In this document: one piece after another, positions 26,658 through 38,087 of the stretch
Layout: each line of letters begins with the position of its first letter
Numbering within the stretch: position 1 is the first letter of the stretch
Source: Siphlonurus alternatus
Lineage: Eukaryota; Arthropoda; Insecta; Ephemeroptera; Siphlonuridae
NCBI GenBank assembly: GCA_949825025.1
Contig: OX463780.1
Location: forward strand, 21,408,356-21,472,355
Direction of reading: 5' to 3'
Length of the DNA: 64,000 nt
The notes under the pieces: model-generated
What the model was told of the DNA's origin: nothing
Seen by the model: only the letters and a program-made list of their open reading frames with translations
Database searches by the model: none
Program-made: the position numbers and the translations under genes

Positions 26658-27264
26658 ATTATCATTATTATTTTTTTTTGCTAAAAAATATTAAATAAAA
26701 AAATTTTAGTATATAACCTTTTCTTGCAAATTCAAAATCTGGATAACACATTATATTACATTCACACAATTTATTTCTTTATTTAAAATATCAGTGTAGC
26801 TATTAAGTTGGGAATGCAATATGTATGTTACTGCCTGTTCTTGTCTACTGGGAATGTATAAAAGCTGTATGCTGGCCTTCCTTTCTGACTTGTTTTTTTG
26901 CAATGTTTACGGCACAGCCCTACGGTGAGCTATGGGCCAAGATCCAGCACGCGTACGTCATTTGGCGAGGTGCAGGAATGTCCATCCAGGGGGTGCGAAC
27001 CTGCGGGGACTACATGTTCAGCGGACATACGGTTGCCCTCACCATGCTCAACTTCTTTATCACAGAGTGTGAGTTTTCAACTCCTTGTGCATAGCACTTA
27101 AGTAAACCAGTGGAAAATGTTATTGTTTGAAGTATTTTGAAACGTACCTGTTGCCATCTTATAACTGCATATTTATAGTCGTTATTTTTAATATCTTCTT
27201 ATTTCTTTAACCTTTAAACTCAATGGAGTACCAACATTAAAAATAGAGGGTCGTGTTGCCCTAT

Positions 27265-27306
<42 letters not shown>

Positions 27307-30300
27307 TTTTTAGAACTTAAAAAAAAAAAAAATGTTGAAAATATTTTTTCCAGCATCAACATTTAATTCAGAACGGGATAGGCGGGATAGGACTTTGCTG
27401 ATGCAAAAATGCACCATGGTCATTAAAACAGAACTTTCATTAATTTTCTTTAAATAGTTCCCAGGCTATAAAAGATCTGAAACAAATTACAAAATCAGAG
27501 TAGCACAATTTTGCACTCTTTATCCTGTATCCATTTCAGAAAAGAAAAGAAAATTTAAGAAAAAAAATGATGTTAATACTCCATTTGATATATTTCTTGC
27601 TTTTCTTTCCTACATATTGTTTAGTGTAATCAGAGCACATCATTATTACCTCCTAGTGGTGAACATGGGCTATGCTAACCCAGCCCTTGAGGCAGTTCCT
27701 GAAGCAGGAATCTTGGCTCAAGGGAGTGAGCACATTGTCTCTGTGGGTCAGTGGTTAAATTAACCCCAAAGTCTGGTCGGCAGGGCAAGCTGTTAGCAAC
27801 ATGTCCTCGGTACAAGTGGTCTAGTAGCCTCACTACTTGAAATAACATCTCACTAAAAAGCAGAGAAAAATTGTCTTGGATATTGACGACCGAGGTAATA
27901 ATGCTGCTGGCTTACCCCGCAAAGGATATGGCGTCATGTTATGTACTGTAACTTTTTTTTTTTTCAATAAAAATGCATTGAATTCAATATAGTCAATGTA
28001 GTGTATTATAAAGACAGTACAGGCTTACTTAAGGGTAAGGTAACGCCACCAATGTTAAAAAAAATCCCTCTCACAAAAATTCTGAAAAAAATTTAAAATG
28101 TTCTTCTCTATACCCCCTATCAGTACCTAAAATATCAGGTATACAAATACGATCTAGTTTTTGAGTTATAAAATTTTAAAGTTGACTACTTTAACATGGA
28201 GAAATGAAACTCCCATGTTAAATTGGTCAACTTTAAAAATTCATAACTCAAAAACTAGATCGTATTTGTATACCTGATATTTTAGCTACTGATAGGGGGT
28301 GTAGAGGAGAACATTTTAAATTTTTTTCAGAATTTTTGTGAGAGGGATTTTTTTTAACATTGGTGGCGTTACCTTACCCTTAACCATGTTGCATATTTTT
28401 GAAGCATTTAGAATAACAAAACCAAATTTATTTATAAAAAAATATATAGTAAAAACTCGTTATTATGTAACTCGTTGTTAGGTAAAACTCTATTTTGAGT
28501 AAAGGAGATTGCAGTCCCGTCAAAAATAATTAGCATTGAGTGGTATAGGAAAAACTCTATATAAGGCAATACTCAATATAATGTAAACCGAATTTCATGA
28601 ATCCCTTAACTTTACGTAATAACAAGTTTTTAGTGCATATGAAAACAAAACAATTAAATACCAAAAAAAGGTTTTTTTTTTTCCGTTTTGCTGCTATTGT
28701 TTCGTGAAATAGCAACTTTAATAATATGTACTGTAAAAGTGTGCCATCTAAAAAAGAAAGTTTGTGATTAGAAATAAAAGCTGATTTCTTATATTTTCAG
28801 ACACTCCAAGGAGAATGTACTTTCTGCACACCTTCTCTTGGTTGCTCAACATGTTTGGTATATTTTTCATCCTGTCTGCACATGAACACTACTCCATTGA
28901 TGTGTTCATTGCATTCTACATCACCTCACGCCTCTTTCTCTACTATCACACCTTGGCTAATAACCAGGTAAGAGGACAGCAAGGAAGGTTAATATTAAAT
29001 TTTATAGTCTTGTGGCTAATGACATAAGTTAGCTAGCAATTACATTTCTAATAATTTGAACATAGAGTAATGGACAATTTGCATGACATTTTTTTATTAC
29101 AGAAATGGATAGAGGGTACCAAATTATGCTACTCTGAATTTTTTCAGATTTTTTTGAGGGAGGGAACTATTTTTAAAAAATTATTGAAAGTCAGTTTCAT
29201 GACGTCACGGGCGTTTAGCGCCTATCCTTTTCTTAAGGACAGACTCCTCGTGACGTCATAAAATCGGCTTTCAATAATTTTTTAAAAATAGTTTCCGGTC
29301 TCTAAAAAATCTGAAAAATTCAGAGTAGCATAACTTTGCACCCTCTATCCATTTCTGCATTATAAAAGTGTCATGCAAATTGTCCATTGTGCTTGTGATA
29401 TAATTTTTAGATAAATTTAGAGAAATGTGAAATATTTTTACAGCTGTTTCGTAGCTGTGCATTTTTATTAGAAATACTATCACAGTGTACATATATTCTA
29501 TAATGAGCAAACGCTATCAAAAATAACAAACATAAGTGTTTAATTGTAGATTAGGTACGTTTGTGGTGTATAAATTCTTGACCCGATCACTCTATCTTAT
29601 CTTTATTTTAACTTGACATTTGAATCTTCAGGAAATGGGAGTCGTCAATATAGATAAAATTTTGTTGCTATGATTACAAGTTTTAAGTACACACTATCTC
29701 AATTAAAGTGCTGGAATAAAGTATAGGCAATATTACCATGGTAACAACAGTTGTTTTCTCACTAGTATATTCACATTTTTTTCACCAACAACCTGAAAAT
29801 CAATTAAAAACTTATACTGTATTAAAAATTGCAGTAGAACATTATAAAAAGTATTTAGAAAAGCAGTTAAATATCAACAATTTAGGCTATACAAATACAT
29901 ATTATCTGTACATATATACATGCCTCTTTCTGCAACAACAATTCATACTAGATTAGGCATACCAATGATTGGTATTATTTATATGCCTAATCTAGTTTGA
30001 ATTGTTGTTGCAGAAAGAGACATGTCCACTTTTTATCAATTTATGATTATGAAATTTTGTAACCAGTTCAAAAACTTATACCTGAATGGTTTATATCCAT
30101 TCTTGAATTACAAGCCTCAGTTCTATTGCATTGCAAAAAATACTTTGCAATTCAATGTTTGGTAATGCAGAAGAATACCCAATGAAAAAGTTTTTAAATA
30201 TTATTTAATTATTTATTTATTTATTTTTACAAATTAGCATAGCTATATATTATAGTGGTCAATTAACAGAGAGCAGTGCTGAAATTATATGCATAAATTT

Positions 30301-30662
30301 TCAATTTGCAATGTAGTATTTTATTTTTAATTGTGGCATGGTTTGGTTGAACATTGAAAGTCAAAAAATGAAATTATAAACCAACAATAAAACAATATAA
30401 AACAATATAGAGAGTTACAACATAATAATAAACACAATGGTTACAGGCCCTGATGCAGAGAGACTCTGGCAGGACCAGGGTGTGGTTCCCGCTCTTCAGC
30501 TTCTTTGAGTCATCAGTAGATGGCATTGTGCCAAATGAGTTTGCATGGCCCGTGACGTTGGGTCAGCTTAAGAAGTGGTTACGTCCACTTCTGGCTGCTG
30601 CTGTGGCTGCAATCCTAGCAGCTAGACCCAAGGTTGTCCACTTGACAACAAAGCAAAGTTAA
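17938..30662 (+). CDS. SAMD8: Sphingomyelin synthase-related protein 1 (ceramide phosphoethanolamine synthase)
   Basis: Six exons: 17938-18114, 23087-23559, 24390-24507, 26918-27068, 28801-28967, 30447-30662. They join in frame to 433 residues (human SAMD8 415) with GT-AG at every junction. Exon 1 encodes an N-terminal SAM domain ([20 protein letters not shown]). Later exons give a multi-pass membrane enzyme of the lipid phosphate phosphatase-like fold. Catalytic motifs are intact: [14 protein letters not shown] with His293, and [19 protein letters not shown] with His336 and Asp340. The adjoining [10 protein letters not shown] is typical of SMSr. The family makes ceramide phosphoethanolamine in the ER and limits ER ceramide. 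Introns host MITEs, a LINE, a Penelope-like element and foldbacks, all outside splice sites. A spliced 5' untranslated exon cannot be excluded. Confidence 0.93.
18251..18574. mobile_element. Foldback MITE, family D copy 2
   Basis: Ends TTTATCAAAGTCTTCTGCTC on the left and GTAGAAGACTTTGGTGTTTA on the right. The interior pairs GTAATGTCTG with CAGACATTAT, and CATGGGACGG with CCGTCGTCCCATG. It is closely related to 54329-54628 and more distantly to 1485-1832. It lies in SAMD8 intron 1. Confidence 0.75.
18590..18655. repeat. AT microsatellite
   Basis: A nearly uninterrupted TA dinucleotide run directly before the LINE 3' end. Similar tracts occur at 9039-9098, 15721-15754 and 59632-59690. Confidence 0.95.
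18663..20157 (-). mobile_element. LINE (CR1/Jockey-like) with frameshifted reverse transcriptase
   Basis: Minus-strand element, 5' truncated near 20157, with its 3' end beside an AT repeat. Three frames cover the reverse transcriptase: about 20157-19640 ([32 protein letters not shown]), 19630-19226 ([13 protein letters not shown], the catalytic [12 protein letters not shown]) and 19224-18691 ([30 protein letters not shown]). Single-base shifts near 19655 and 19225 break the frame, so it is dead. No endonuclease domain remains. The 3' end (CCACCGTGGCGTAGCCACAT) matches that of the LINE at 2074-2677, so they are one family. It lies antisense in SAMD8 intron 1. Confidence 0.88.
20175..20300 (+). 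repeat. Possible tRNA-related SINE fragment
   Basis: GGTCAGCGGGGTAGAGCA resembles a tRNA box A region and GTTTCAAGTCC resembles box B about 60 bp later. No full cloverleaf could be drawn. It abuts the truncated LINE end. Confidence 0.3.
21224..22594. mobile_element. Penelope-like element: head-to-head inverted copies with GIY-YIG fragments
   Basis: A minus copy (about 21224-22020) and a plus copy (22021-22594) meet head-to-head. Both encode the same GIY-YIG endonuclease segment ([20 protein letters not shown]). The minus copy extends further upstream to a Cys-rich stretch ([12 protein letters not shown], then YMLECKQK). No reverse transcriptase remains. GAAATCATATCTAA is repeated exactly on both sides (21210-21223, 22595-22608), a 14-bp duplication. 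The left end carries about 40 bp not present at the right end. The non-coding part of each arm has a hammerhead-like motif. It lies in SAMD8 intron 1. A shorter relative is at 54637-55002. Confidence 0.85.
22446..22482 (+). ncRNA. Hammerhead-like ribozyme motif, PLE family A
   Basis: TGA, then CTGAAGA, one extra A, stem II GCATC/GATGC with loop TCCAC, then GAAA, CGT, T and TCA. Core nucleotides CUGANGA and GAAA are present; stem I is only three pairs and stem III has no loop, so it may work only as a dimer: GAAACGTTTC is self-complementary. PLE terminal repeats are known to carry such minimal hammerheads. The minus counterpart near 21380-21417 has ACAT in place of ACGT. Confidence 0.55.
23644..23982. 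mobile_element. Foldback MITE, family B copy 1
   Basis: Ends AATGGAGTATCGACCTCA and its complement. The arms contain TTATTGAAAGT and a GTGACGTCAC core, as in family A. Other family B copies are at 27222-27585, 38569-38902 and 39309-39658. It lies in SAMD8 intron 2. Confidence 0.85.
25290..25567. repeat. Imperfect foldback, about 278 bp
   Basis: AACATGCATCCTTATGGTAC at the left pairs with ATCATAAGGATGCATGTT at the right. Internally GTGTGAAGAATGGTAC pairs with GTACCATTCTTCACAC. It lies in SAMD8 intron 3. Confidence 0.7.
26074..26427. mobile_element. Foldback MITE, family E
   Basis: Ends TTAAAGGAGGGGAACCGCTT and the diverged complement CGGTTCCTCTCTTTTAA. Arms include GTGCACCAAA and CAAAAAGCGTGCCAAAGAAA. 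The loop holds GACGTCA on both sides. A solo right half lies at about 37150-37258. It lies in SAMD8 intron 3. Confidence 0.8.
26608..26656. repeat. TTTA microsatellite
   Basis: About twelve tandem TTTA units in SAMD8 intron 3. Confidence 0.95.
27222..27585. mobile_element. Foldback MITE, family B copy (diverged)
   Basis: Left end AATGGAGTACCAACATTAA, right end GTTAATACTCCATT. The arms are degraded by poly-T and poly-A, but the TTTGCACTCTTTATCC border typical of the family remains. It lies in SAMD8 intron 4. Confidence 0.7.
28029..28383. mobile_element. TTAA-flanked palindromic MITE, family C copy 1
   Basis: A 355-bp almost perfect palindrome beginning TTAAGGGTAAGGTAACGCC and ending in the complement, so TTAA borders both sides. 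Copies of equal or near-equal length are at 37613-37968 and 63206-63560. TTAA targets are used by piggyBac and Kolobok transposases. It lies in SAMD8 intron 4. Confidence 0.88.
28447..28634. mobile_element. Pogo/Tigger-like MITE, copy 1
   Basis: Ends AGTAAAAACTCGTTATTA and TAATAACAAGTTTTTAG are near complementary. The second copy at 36231-36420 has clean CAGTAAAAAC ends and a TA duplication, as expected for the Tc1/mariner/pogo group. Confidence 0.7.
29069..29388. mobile_element. Foldback MITE, family A copy 3 (diverged)
   Basis: Ends AATGGACAATTTGCATGACA and the complement, with the internal GTCACGGGCG and CGTGACGTCA arms. It lies in SAMD8 intron 5. Confidence 0.82.
29919..30024. repeat. 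Hairpin repeat, about 106 bp
   Basis: CATGCCTCTTTCTGCAACAA pairs with its near-exact complement, followed by CTAGATTAGGCATA on both arms and a short loop. It lies in SAMD8 intron 5. Confidence 0.75.
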
Positions 30663-30939
30663 AGCAGAAGTAAACACCATAGTTTTTAATTCTTGCATTA
30701 TAGTCATTTGTATAAATTTGACATACAAAGATTAAAGAGAATTTAAGATATAGAATAATGTCTCCGATAAATAGGTTTCTGATGGGTGCAAGATAAAAAG
30801 GCTGCTTTTCATCTCCCTCTCCTCCCTACCCCCCCCCTTTTTTTTACGTAACTACTTATAAAACTGCAAGACTTTTTTTACCCTCTGCTGATGTTTATTA
30901 ACTTTCCTTAATAAAAAGAGCAATCAAACAGCTAATTAC

Positions 30940-31006
30940 TAAGGGTAAGATAACACGAAACATTGATCGTAGTAGTCCCATAATAATAGCAACCTCATAA
31001 TAATTC

Positions 31007-31047
<41 letters not shown>

Positions 31048-32168
31048 GACAATTCTTAGTTCTTAGCACCAAAAAAATGTAGAAAAATTTTCAAAACAAT
31101 CGGTCGATCTGATTTTTTAAAATTAATTTATTAGTTTAGGTCTCCATGGGAAAGCCCTAAACTGAAAATTTAAAAAATTAATTTTAAAAAATCGGATCGA
31201 CCAATGACAACCTTCAACAAAACAATAACAAACCTTTGTCCTTCCTGTTCTGACATAACTAAAATGGGCGCAGATAAGAATAACCCAGAGAGCAGAATTT
31301 CGCATTCACTTTGCAGCTTCTACTGTTGTCATTCAGACTTACATTTAAAAGCAGTAATCCACTGGTTTTATTGCTGTTAGTTGCAATATTCGTCTCTGAA
31401 GTATTGTGAAAGATATTTTATTGTTTTATCGTAAAGTAAATCGCGGTTTGTTGGAAACTAAGACATGTGTAACATAACACCGGAAACACCATGCATTTGC
31501 GCATGAATTCTCGAGACTGTATGCAAACGAAATTACTTACGGCGCCAGCCCAGTCTGCGAGCCTACTTTTTAAAAGCGTCGGCGATCTCGGAGGAGAGTT
31601 TCCAAGAGTTTAGAAAAAACAAGAAATACGAAAGAGAGTAGGATGCGCAGAGCGTGCGCGCTATCATGGATATTAAAGTTGTGCGCAGGTTTCCCTGTAA
31701 TTTTTGCTCTATAAATTTGCGGACCTGAAAGCATCTGCTGGCAGCTGAAAGCTCCAAAAGTAATGGCAGTTCTAATTCTGTTCGTTTTCTAGCGTTGCGT
31801 ACTAATAAAGACATTTATACCGTATATTTTGGTAGTGTTAGTTAGAATAATGCCAAAATTCTCTATTGATTATGCTATCGTGGCTCATTCAGTGTGGATT
31901 TAAAAGCGATAAAAAAAGGATGACAATTGTGTGCCCCAGCAGAACCTTATGGAGAACAGCTGATTTCTTGATAGAACATGGCGCAAAGCAATTTTATGAT
32001 GTCACTGTTAAAGGTTCTCATTGTTTTGAAATTTTTTCTACATTTTTTTGGTGCTAAGAACTGTCTCAAAAAAATATGTATCATAATTATTATGAGTTTG
32101 CTAAGGTTTACATGTTAATCAAATGGGACTACTTCAATCAATGTTTCGTGTTATCTTGTAAACCCTTA
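30940..32168. mobile_element. 1.2 kb foldback element with TAAGGGTAAGATAACACG ends
   Basis: Left end TAAGGGTAAGATAACACGAA and right end CGTGTTATCTTGTAAACCCTTA. Long arms also pair TTCTTAGCACCAAAAAAATG with its complement near 32045-32065. A second hairpin lies within (31104-31202). The GC-richer centre (31400-31800) shows no credible gene. The ends resemble those of family C. Confidence 0.75.
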
Positions 32169-32283
32169 ATATGATGTGGAAATTTTTTAGAGTAAATAAA
32201 TCAATATAAGTTGGGATATTGTAATGAATCGGTATACTGTATTCCAAAAAAATATTTGTTTCATTTTACAAAATAATTTTTGA

Positions 32284-32815
32284 CAATTTTACTGTCATAC
32301 CTCGCTGCAATAATGACTTGTCTACCTACCACGATCTTGTTGCAATAATAATCGCTCTATTTCAGGTGAGCACAACAATAAACTTTATATTTTACCTATT
32401 TACAACTCATAATGGACAACATACATGAAATTTTTTTATTGCAGAAATGAATAGAGGGTACCAAATTATGCCACTCTGAATTCTTTTACATTTTTTTGAA
32501 ACCCAGGACTATTTTTAAATAATTATTGAAAGTGCGGCCACGCCCCCTGGAGGCGTCAATAGGCGTCCAGTCTCTATCCTTTTTATTAAGGCTGCAGGGG
32601 TGCCAACTGAAATCACAGGACTTTCAATAATTATTTAAAAATAGTTCCGGGTTTCAAAAAAATCTGAAAAAATTCAGAGTAGCATAATTTCGTACCATCT
32701 ATTCATTTCTGCAATAAAATTTTTTCATGTATGTTGTCCATTGCACTCACCTGAAATAGCTGATAGCTCGTTATTGCAACGAAATCGTGGTTAGCAGATA
32801 GCTCATGAATATATA
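32284..32815. mobile_element. Foldback element J-like, split by family A copy 2
   Basis: The left part (32284-32410, CTACCACGATCTTGTTGCAA) and right part (32743-32815, TTGCAACGAAATCGTGGTTA) pair with each other and match 51105-51331. In that intact copy the two halves are joined, so the family A MITE at 32411-32742 inserted into the loop. Confidence 0.75.
32411..32742. mobile_element. Foldback MITE, family A copy 2 (nested)
   Basis: 332 bp, the same length as the copy at 20-351 and nearly identical in the arms. It is inserted in a J-like foldback, which supplies the unoccupied target for comparison. Confidence 0.87.
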
Positions 32816-33111
32816 AAATTATTATTGCAGATAAGGGAAGATATATTATTGTGCTGTGCACATAATCAAAAAGTATTTCTTCAACTGGGTTGTCTATATT
32901 GAAATTAAATATTTACATTCTTAGATGAATGTAACTTATAGTTTTAATAATAAAAAAAGTTAAACTTCATGAACACTTATATTGAATAATTGAGATGTAT
33001 GTGTATTGCATGTATATAGTGATTAAAGACTTGAAATAGAACTATTGTACTGTTAGATTCATATAGAAAATAAATTTAATTAGAGTGTCACTACTTGTTG
33101 CTCAGATCCTC

Positions 33112-33558
33112 TTAAAGGGGTACCAAAGTGAATACTTTTTTTTAGATATTCTGGTAGCTGTGAATTATTTTGTTATCCCTGTGGCTCAATATTTTCGTAC
33201 AATGGCTAGTTATTTTACAATTAATTTTTTAGTAAAAATATTGAGTTGTAGGTTCGTTGGTTGCTTCAAACCGGCGTGCGGCAGCAGCAGTCGCTGATAC
33301 GATGAGAATCTCCCGCGAATTGGGGGAACCCCCCGGGAACCGGGAACCTCCTCTCGCCCCCTTCTTGACGTATCAGCGACTGCTGCTACCGCGCGCCGGT
33401 TTGAAGCAACCAACGAACCTACGACTCAATATTTTTACTAAAAAATTAATTGTAAAATAACTAGCCATTATACGAAAATATGGATCCACAGGGATAACAA
33501 AATAATTCAAAGCTACCAGAATATCTAAAAAAAAGTATTCACTTTGGAACCCCTTTAA
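33112..33558. mobile_element. 447-bp foldback with GC-rich loop
   Basis: Ends TTAAAGGGGTACCAAAGTGA and its near complement. Arms of about 200 bp include CGTTGGTTGCTTCAAACCGG; the short loop (about 33305-33365) is GC-rich with CCCCCGGGAACCGGGAACC. Frames on both strands in the arms are mirror images, so they are not genes. Confidence 0.85.
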
Positions 33559-33821
33559 TTGATAGATTAGGGAAGGCAACAATATTATCAACATAAAAAA
33601 TGTATGACTTTGAATTCATTGGTGCAATATATCATCTTTATGTTTTTAGTACAGACTATAAGTGAGAGTGTCAGGTTCAAAATCAAACATAAAAGCTATC
33701 TTTCAGTTGTTATGTTAAGAAGCTTTTATCAGAAAGTGAAAATAACCAATTTCAAAGCTGATAGTCTTCAAATATTTTTCATAATATGTAATTTCATTTT
33801 TATGGCTTTAATAATGGCTTT

Positions 33822-33853
<32 letters not shown>

Positions 33854-35100
33854 AGTTATAAAAAGTCTCAAATTTGGTGCTTACATTTACTAATTTTATA
33901 GTCTTCTTTTATTACATATTATACTACCAAGTTAAAAAAAAAATGCAGTATTTTCAAATATTTCGACATGAAAATTATTTTAAAAAAAAAAAAAAGGGGG
34001 TTACTAGACTAGCCTTGAGGTACATGGTCGCTGTAGCCAATGCTGATGACACCTGTGTTCGTATATCAAGGACAGTCATTCTAAAACATCTTTGTTGCAT
34101 TCTATCCTTAAAATACTTTACCATCAGTAATTTATTATGTTAAGGAGAAGAACCATTACGGTTTAGGTGTATAGGTAAAGAAAAATATAGGTAAAGGGAA
34201 GAATTACATGATGTTTAATTTAAGGCTGAAACATTGCATAATTCTTTCTTATGTATACCTATCCTTTTCTTTACCATAAATAATTATTTATTCACTAATA
34301 CGTATGATTTTTTATCTACATATATTATAATAAATGCATTTTACATACTAGTTATTCATATGATATTGTATGTTATGATTCATTTAATGAAATTCAAGCA
34401 TTAATTCTAATTAAGTATCCTACCAAGAATACGTAGGATTTTAATATTAGTTACAGTAAAAAATAGAGAATAGGAATTTTTACTAATTATATATACTCTT
34501 CCTTCAATATTAATTTATGAAAATCATAATTAATTTCAATTTTATCATATGCTTGGTTGAGATACTTTGCAAATATTTTGTTTGAATTTTTTTCTATCAA
34601 TTTCAGAAGAATCAAACTGTTGTCATATTTATTTATAGATATAATTGCAGATTTTTCATTATACACAAACATTATTTCTACAGTATATTAAAAGCTCAAG
34701 CACCCATTTCCATATTTTCTTTTTATTATTTATTTGTTTTTATCTTTATTTTATTATTATTTACAGGACAAGAATTTTAGTGTCTGTCATCCCATGTTTG
34801 GTTGGTTCTGAACATTTCTTGTGATTTATGTTTGTTAAATTGAAAGATGCCAAAAGAATAAAAACAAACCAAGAAACCTCTAAAATTATGACAGTAAATA
34901 AACTTGATGCAATTTTGATCAACATAAATAAAATGCAAGCAGGTTTCCACAATTATGATTTTGTAACTACTGTATAATACTGGGTATTATATAGTTAAAA
35001 ATGTCAAATTATGCCTAAAAGGAGTTTAAGGTTGACTGACTGTTTGGATATTATTCATATTATATACCACAGTGCGTGCAGAAGTCTGTTGTATATATAT

Positions 35101-35547
35101 CAGAAGTGTCAAACTCGCGGCATGCGGAAGTGGCATATGCGGCCCGCGAGGTCGTTTTCAGTTGCTCGTCAACATCAAATAAATAATAATAATGAAGTTT
35201 ACAAATAAAAACGTTAATAAAAATAAAATTGACAAAATTAAAAAAATCGTCTTAAAAAACTTATATTTTTAGTGAAATATTCCAATGATTCTGTATGACA
35301 AATGTTAAAAAAAATTAAATGCCATGCCCCCTTTTCTAAAAAAAAACCCGCGGGCTACTGGGAGGCTGGTGCCCCCCAGGCTCCCTAGTGTTCCGTGAGC
35401 AGTGTGTTGTCTCAAATATTTTAAGAAGCCCTGCACTACCTTCACCTCAAAAACATACCCCCCCCCCCTCCGTAAGGCCTCATGGCCCGCGGTCAGTTGC
35501 AGTTTCTCCCATGTGGCCCGCCACTAGAAATAAGTTTGACACCCCTG
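35101..35547. mobile_element. hAT-type non-autonomous element (GGCCCGC family)
   Basis: Left end CAGAAGTGTCAAACTCGCGG, right end GTTTGACACCCCTG; the consensus CAGGGGTGTCAAACTC plus GGCCCGCG is a well-known hAT terminus found in many animals. GTATATAT flanks both sides, fitting an imperfectly preserved 8-bp duplication. No transposase. Confidence 0.82.
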
Positions 35548-36230
35548 GTATATATCACTGCATGGTATATGCTGTGATGCAGTTTATACCAAAATACTCT
35601 ACACTCAAAGGTATCATCTAACATTTGGCATATAATTTTTATATTTATTGCTTTTTTGCAATTTTTAATAATTATTTGAAAGATGGTTAATTTATTTTTC
35701 AACTGCATATGGTATTAAAGCTGAAATAAATTTACTGACAATTATATTTATTTTCATTTCAAGTTTCAAAAATGTAATATAATTAGATATTATGTTGTGC
35801 TTATTTTGGTTATTATTTGTTTCTTTTTGTTTTTACTTGTTTTATATATTATATAAACTCTCCTATATAAAAAGTCTGTGTAAATTCGAGACTGTTGATG
35901 TCATGCTTTCATGCTCAAAAGCATTCCAAAGACTCTGTATTTTCATAACTTCGTAAGAAGGAATGATAATATGGTATTTTATACCTTAATTTGAACTGTA
36001 TTTGAGACCAAATTTTCCTTCAAGTGGTTATAATATATATAATTCACTTGCCCCTTAATTGTTACCTGTCATATGCTAGTTGTATGGTCCGTTGTTTTAT
36101 AATATCAATTAATGTTTATTTTGTTTTTATGACTGTCTTCGAATGTATTTATCTTTGTTACCTTTCAATAAAATTAAAATAATTAGCTTTGAAATTTAAA
36201 AGAATAATCATTGTTAGTTTGTTTTATGTA

Positions 36231-36420
36231 CAGTAAAAACTCATTATTACGCAAAACTTATTGTTAGGTAAAACTTGATTTTGAGTAATGGAAATCACAG
36301 TCCCGTAATAAATTATTAGAATTACAGGTATAGGAAAAACTCAATATAAGGTAATATTTGATATAAGGTAAACCTAATTTCCTGGGTCCCTTGACTTTAC
36401 GTAATAACAAGTTTTTACTG
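36231..36420. mobile_element. Pogo/Tigger-like MITE, copy 2
   Basis: 190 bp, ends CAGTAAAAACTCATTATTA and the near complement, with TA on both sides. Closely related to 28447-28634. Confidence 0.82.
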
Positions 36421-37612
36421 TACATACTTCAAATTTTAAAATATCTTCTAAATGAGCATAAATGTGGCTATCATAATTAATTTAGCTATTAATAAAATAT
36501 TGAAGTTGGTAATTTTACTTTGTTTACAATACAATAACAATTAATTAAATTTGCATGAAACGAATTATAAAACAATTGGGGTTTTGATAATTTTTTGACT
36601 TATGGAGCCAGCAGTTTTCTCCAATTAGAGAAATATAATATAAATATAATAAACCAATTAGATGAATCAATACAAAATGTAGGAATACAAAATTGTACCG
36701 TTGAGTGCAAATTAAGGACAGCAAATTAAAAGGGTAAAAGGGGTTATTTTTTGTTTTGGGAGCATATATAGGATCTATGTAGGACCCATCCATTTACTTC
36801 AGTGTATTGTCATTTCAAATTAATATACAAGTCATCAGGAGCCTTCAAGAGGTCTATATTCTATTAAATTATAATATTAATTCGTACAAGATTTAAATTC
36901 TGAGGCTGTAACTTTCTCTCGATCCTTTTATTTTTGTAAGGGTTAATTTAAAAATTTAAAACCTAAAAAAAAAAAAAAGTATTAAAGTAAGAGGAATGGC
37001 TTCAAATGTTATATAAACTTATATCTTGTTATTGCATCATGACTTATATTACTGGTATTGATAATATGCTATGCGCATGCACCTAGCTGACTCACTGATG
37101 CAATTTCGCTCTGCGAGGTTTTTAACCATTAACTGTTGGTTAACTCGTAAAGACAGAGGAGGGCGGTGACTTTTTTTTGGTGCACTAACTATATAATAAT
37201 AAGTTCAACGTTTTGTATAAAATTATAAAAGCTGAAGCCGTTTCCTTCCTTTAGTGCTTTTTGCCACTATATTAATTATGTAGCTATACATTGCCTGCAT
37301 AATTATATTAATAGTACATACTACATATACTACTGAAAGATATTATTATTGTTTTCATTTAACTTTTATTTCTAACATAACTTTATTCTTGGATATACGT
37401 ACAGTATTTTTGTATTCTTAATCATCAGCAGTATTCCAATAAATCCATTGTCATTTTTTTATGGGATGATTCTTGTTTAAATACAAAAGTGAATTGTGAT
37501 TTAATTCTTCATATTTGACTTTTTTATTATTTTCATACATATAATATTATATAATGATGCAGTAGATCAGATATGACAAGAATGATTTCTAATTTAATAA
37601 TAAGTAAATCAT

Positions 37613-37968
37613 TTAAGGGTAAGGTAACGCCACCAATGTTAAAAAAAATCCCTCTCACAAAAATTCTGAAAAAAAAATTAAAATGTTCTCCTCTATACCC
37701 CCTATCAGTACCTAAAATATCAGGTATACAAATACGACCTAGTTTTTGAGTTATAAATTTTTAAAGTTGACCAATTTAACATGGGAGTTTCATTTCTCCA
37801 TGTTAAAGTAGTCAACTTTAAAAATTTATAACTCAAAAACTAGGTCGTATTTGTATACCTGATATTTTAGGTACTGATAGGGGGTATAGAGGAGAACATT
37901 TTAATTTTTTTTCAGAATTTTTGTGAGAGGGATTTTTTTTAACATTGGTGGCGTTACCTTACCCTTAA
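37613..37968. mobile_element. TTAA-flanked palindromic MITE, family C copy 2
   Basis: A nearly perfect palindrome with the same ends and length class as 28029-28383 and 63206-63560. Central arms contain ACCTAGTTTTTGAGTTAT. It lies 120 bp downstream of the MAIP1 stop codon. Confidence 0.88.
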
Positions 37969-38087
37969 TAACAAAAAATGCCTAAAATTGGATTTAAAAA
38001 AAAAATAAATTTAGAGCAGTCTATTCAAAAAGTTTTGATTATGCACAAATATGTTATTCATTGTTTTAAAATTCTATTATATAGTAG

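Larger units (their letters stand above)
30663..38087. other. SAMD8-MAIP1 intergenic region
   Basis: No gene recognised across 7.4 kb. It holds foldbacks (30940-32168, 32411-32742, 33112-33558), a hAT MITE (35101-35547), a pogo-like MITE (36231-36420), a solo family E half (37150-37258) and family C copy 2 (37613-37968). Sequence at 33559-35100 and 36421-37150 is plain AT-rich DNA. Both flanking genes end here. Confidence 0.6.

Noticed and set aside
28029..28383. Firm assignment of family C to piggyBac
   Set aside because: TTAA fits, but the terminus begins GGG rather than the usual CCC/CCY, and Kolobok elements also use TTAA. Left unassigned.
33210..33460. Mirror-image Ala/Arg-rich frames near 33.3 kb
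   Set aside because: They lie in the two arms of a foldback and are reverse copies of the same non-coding DNA.
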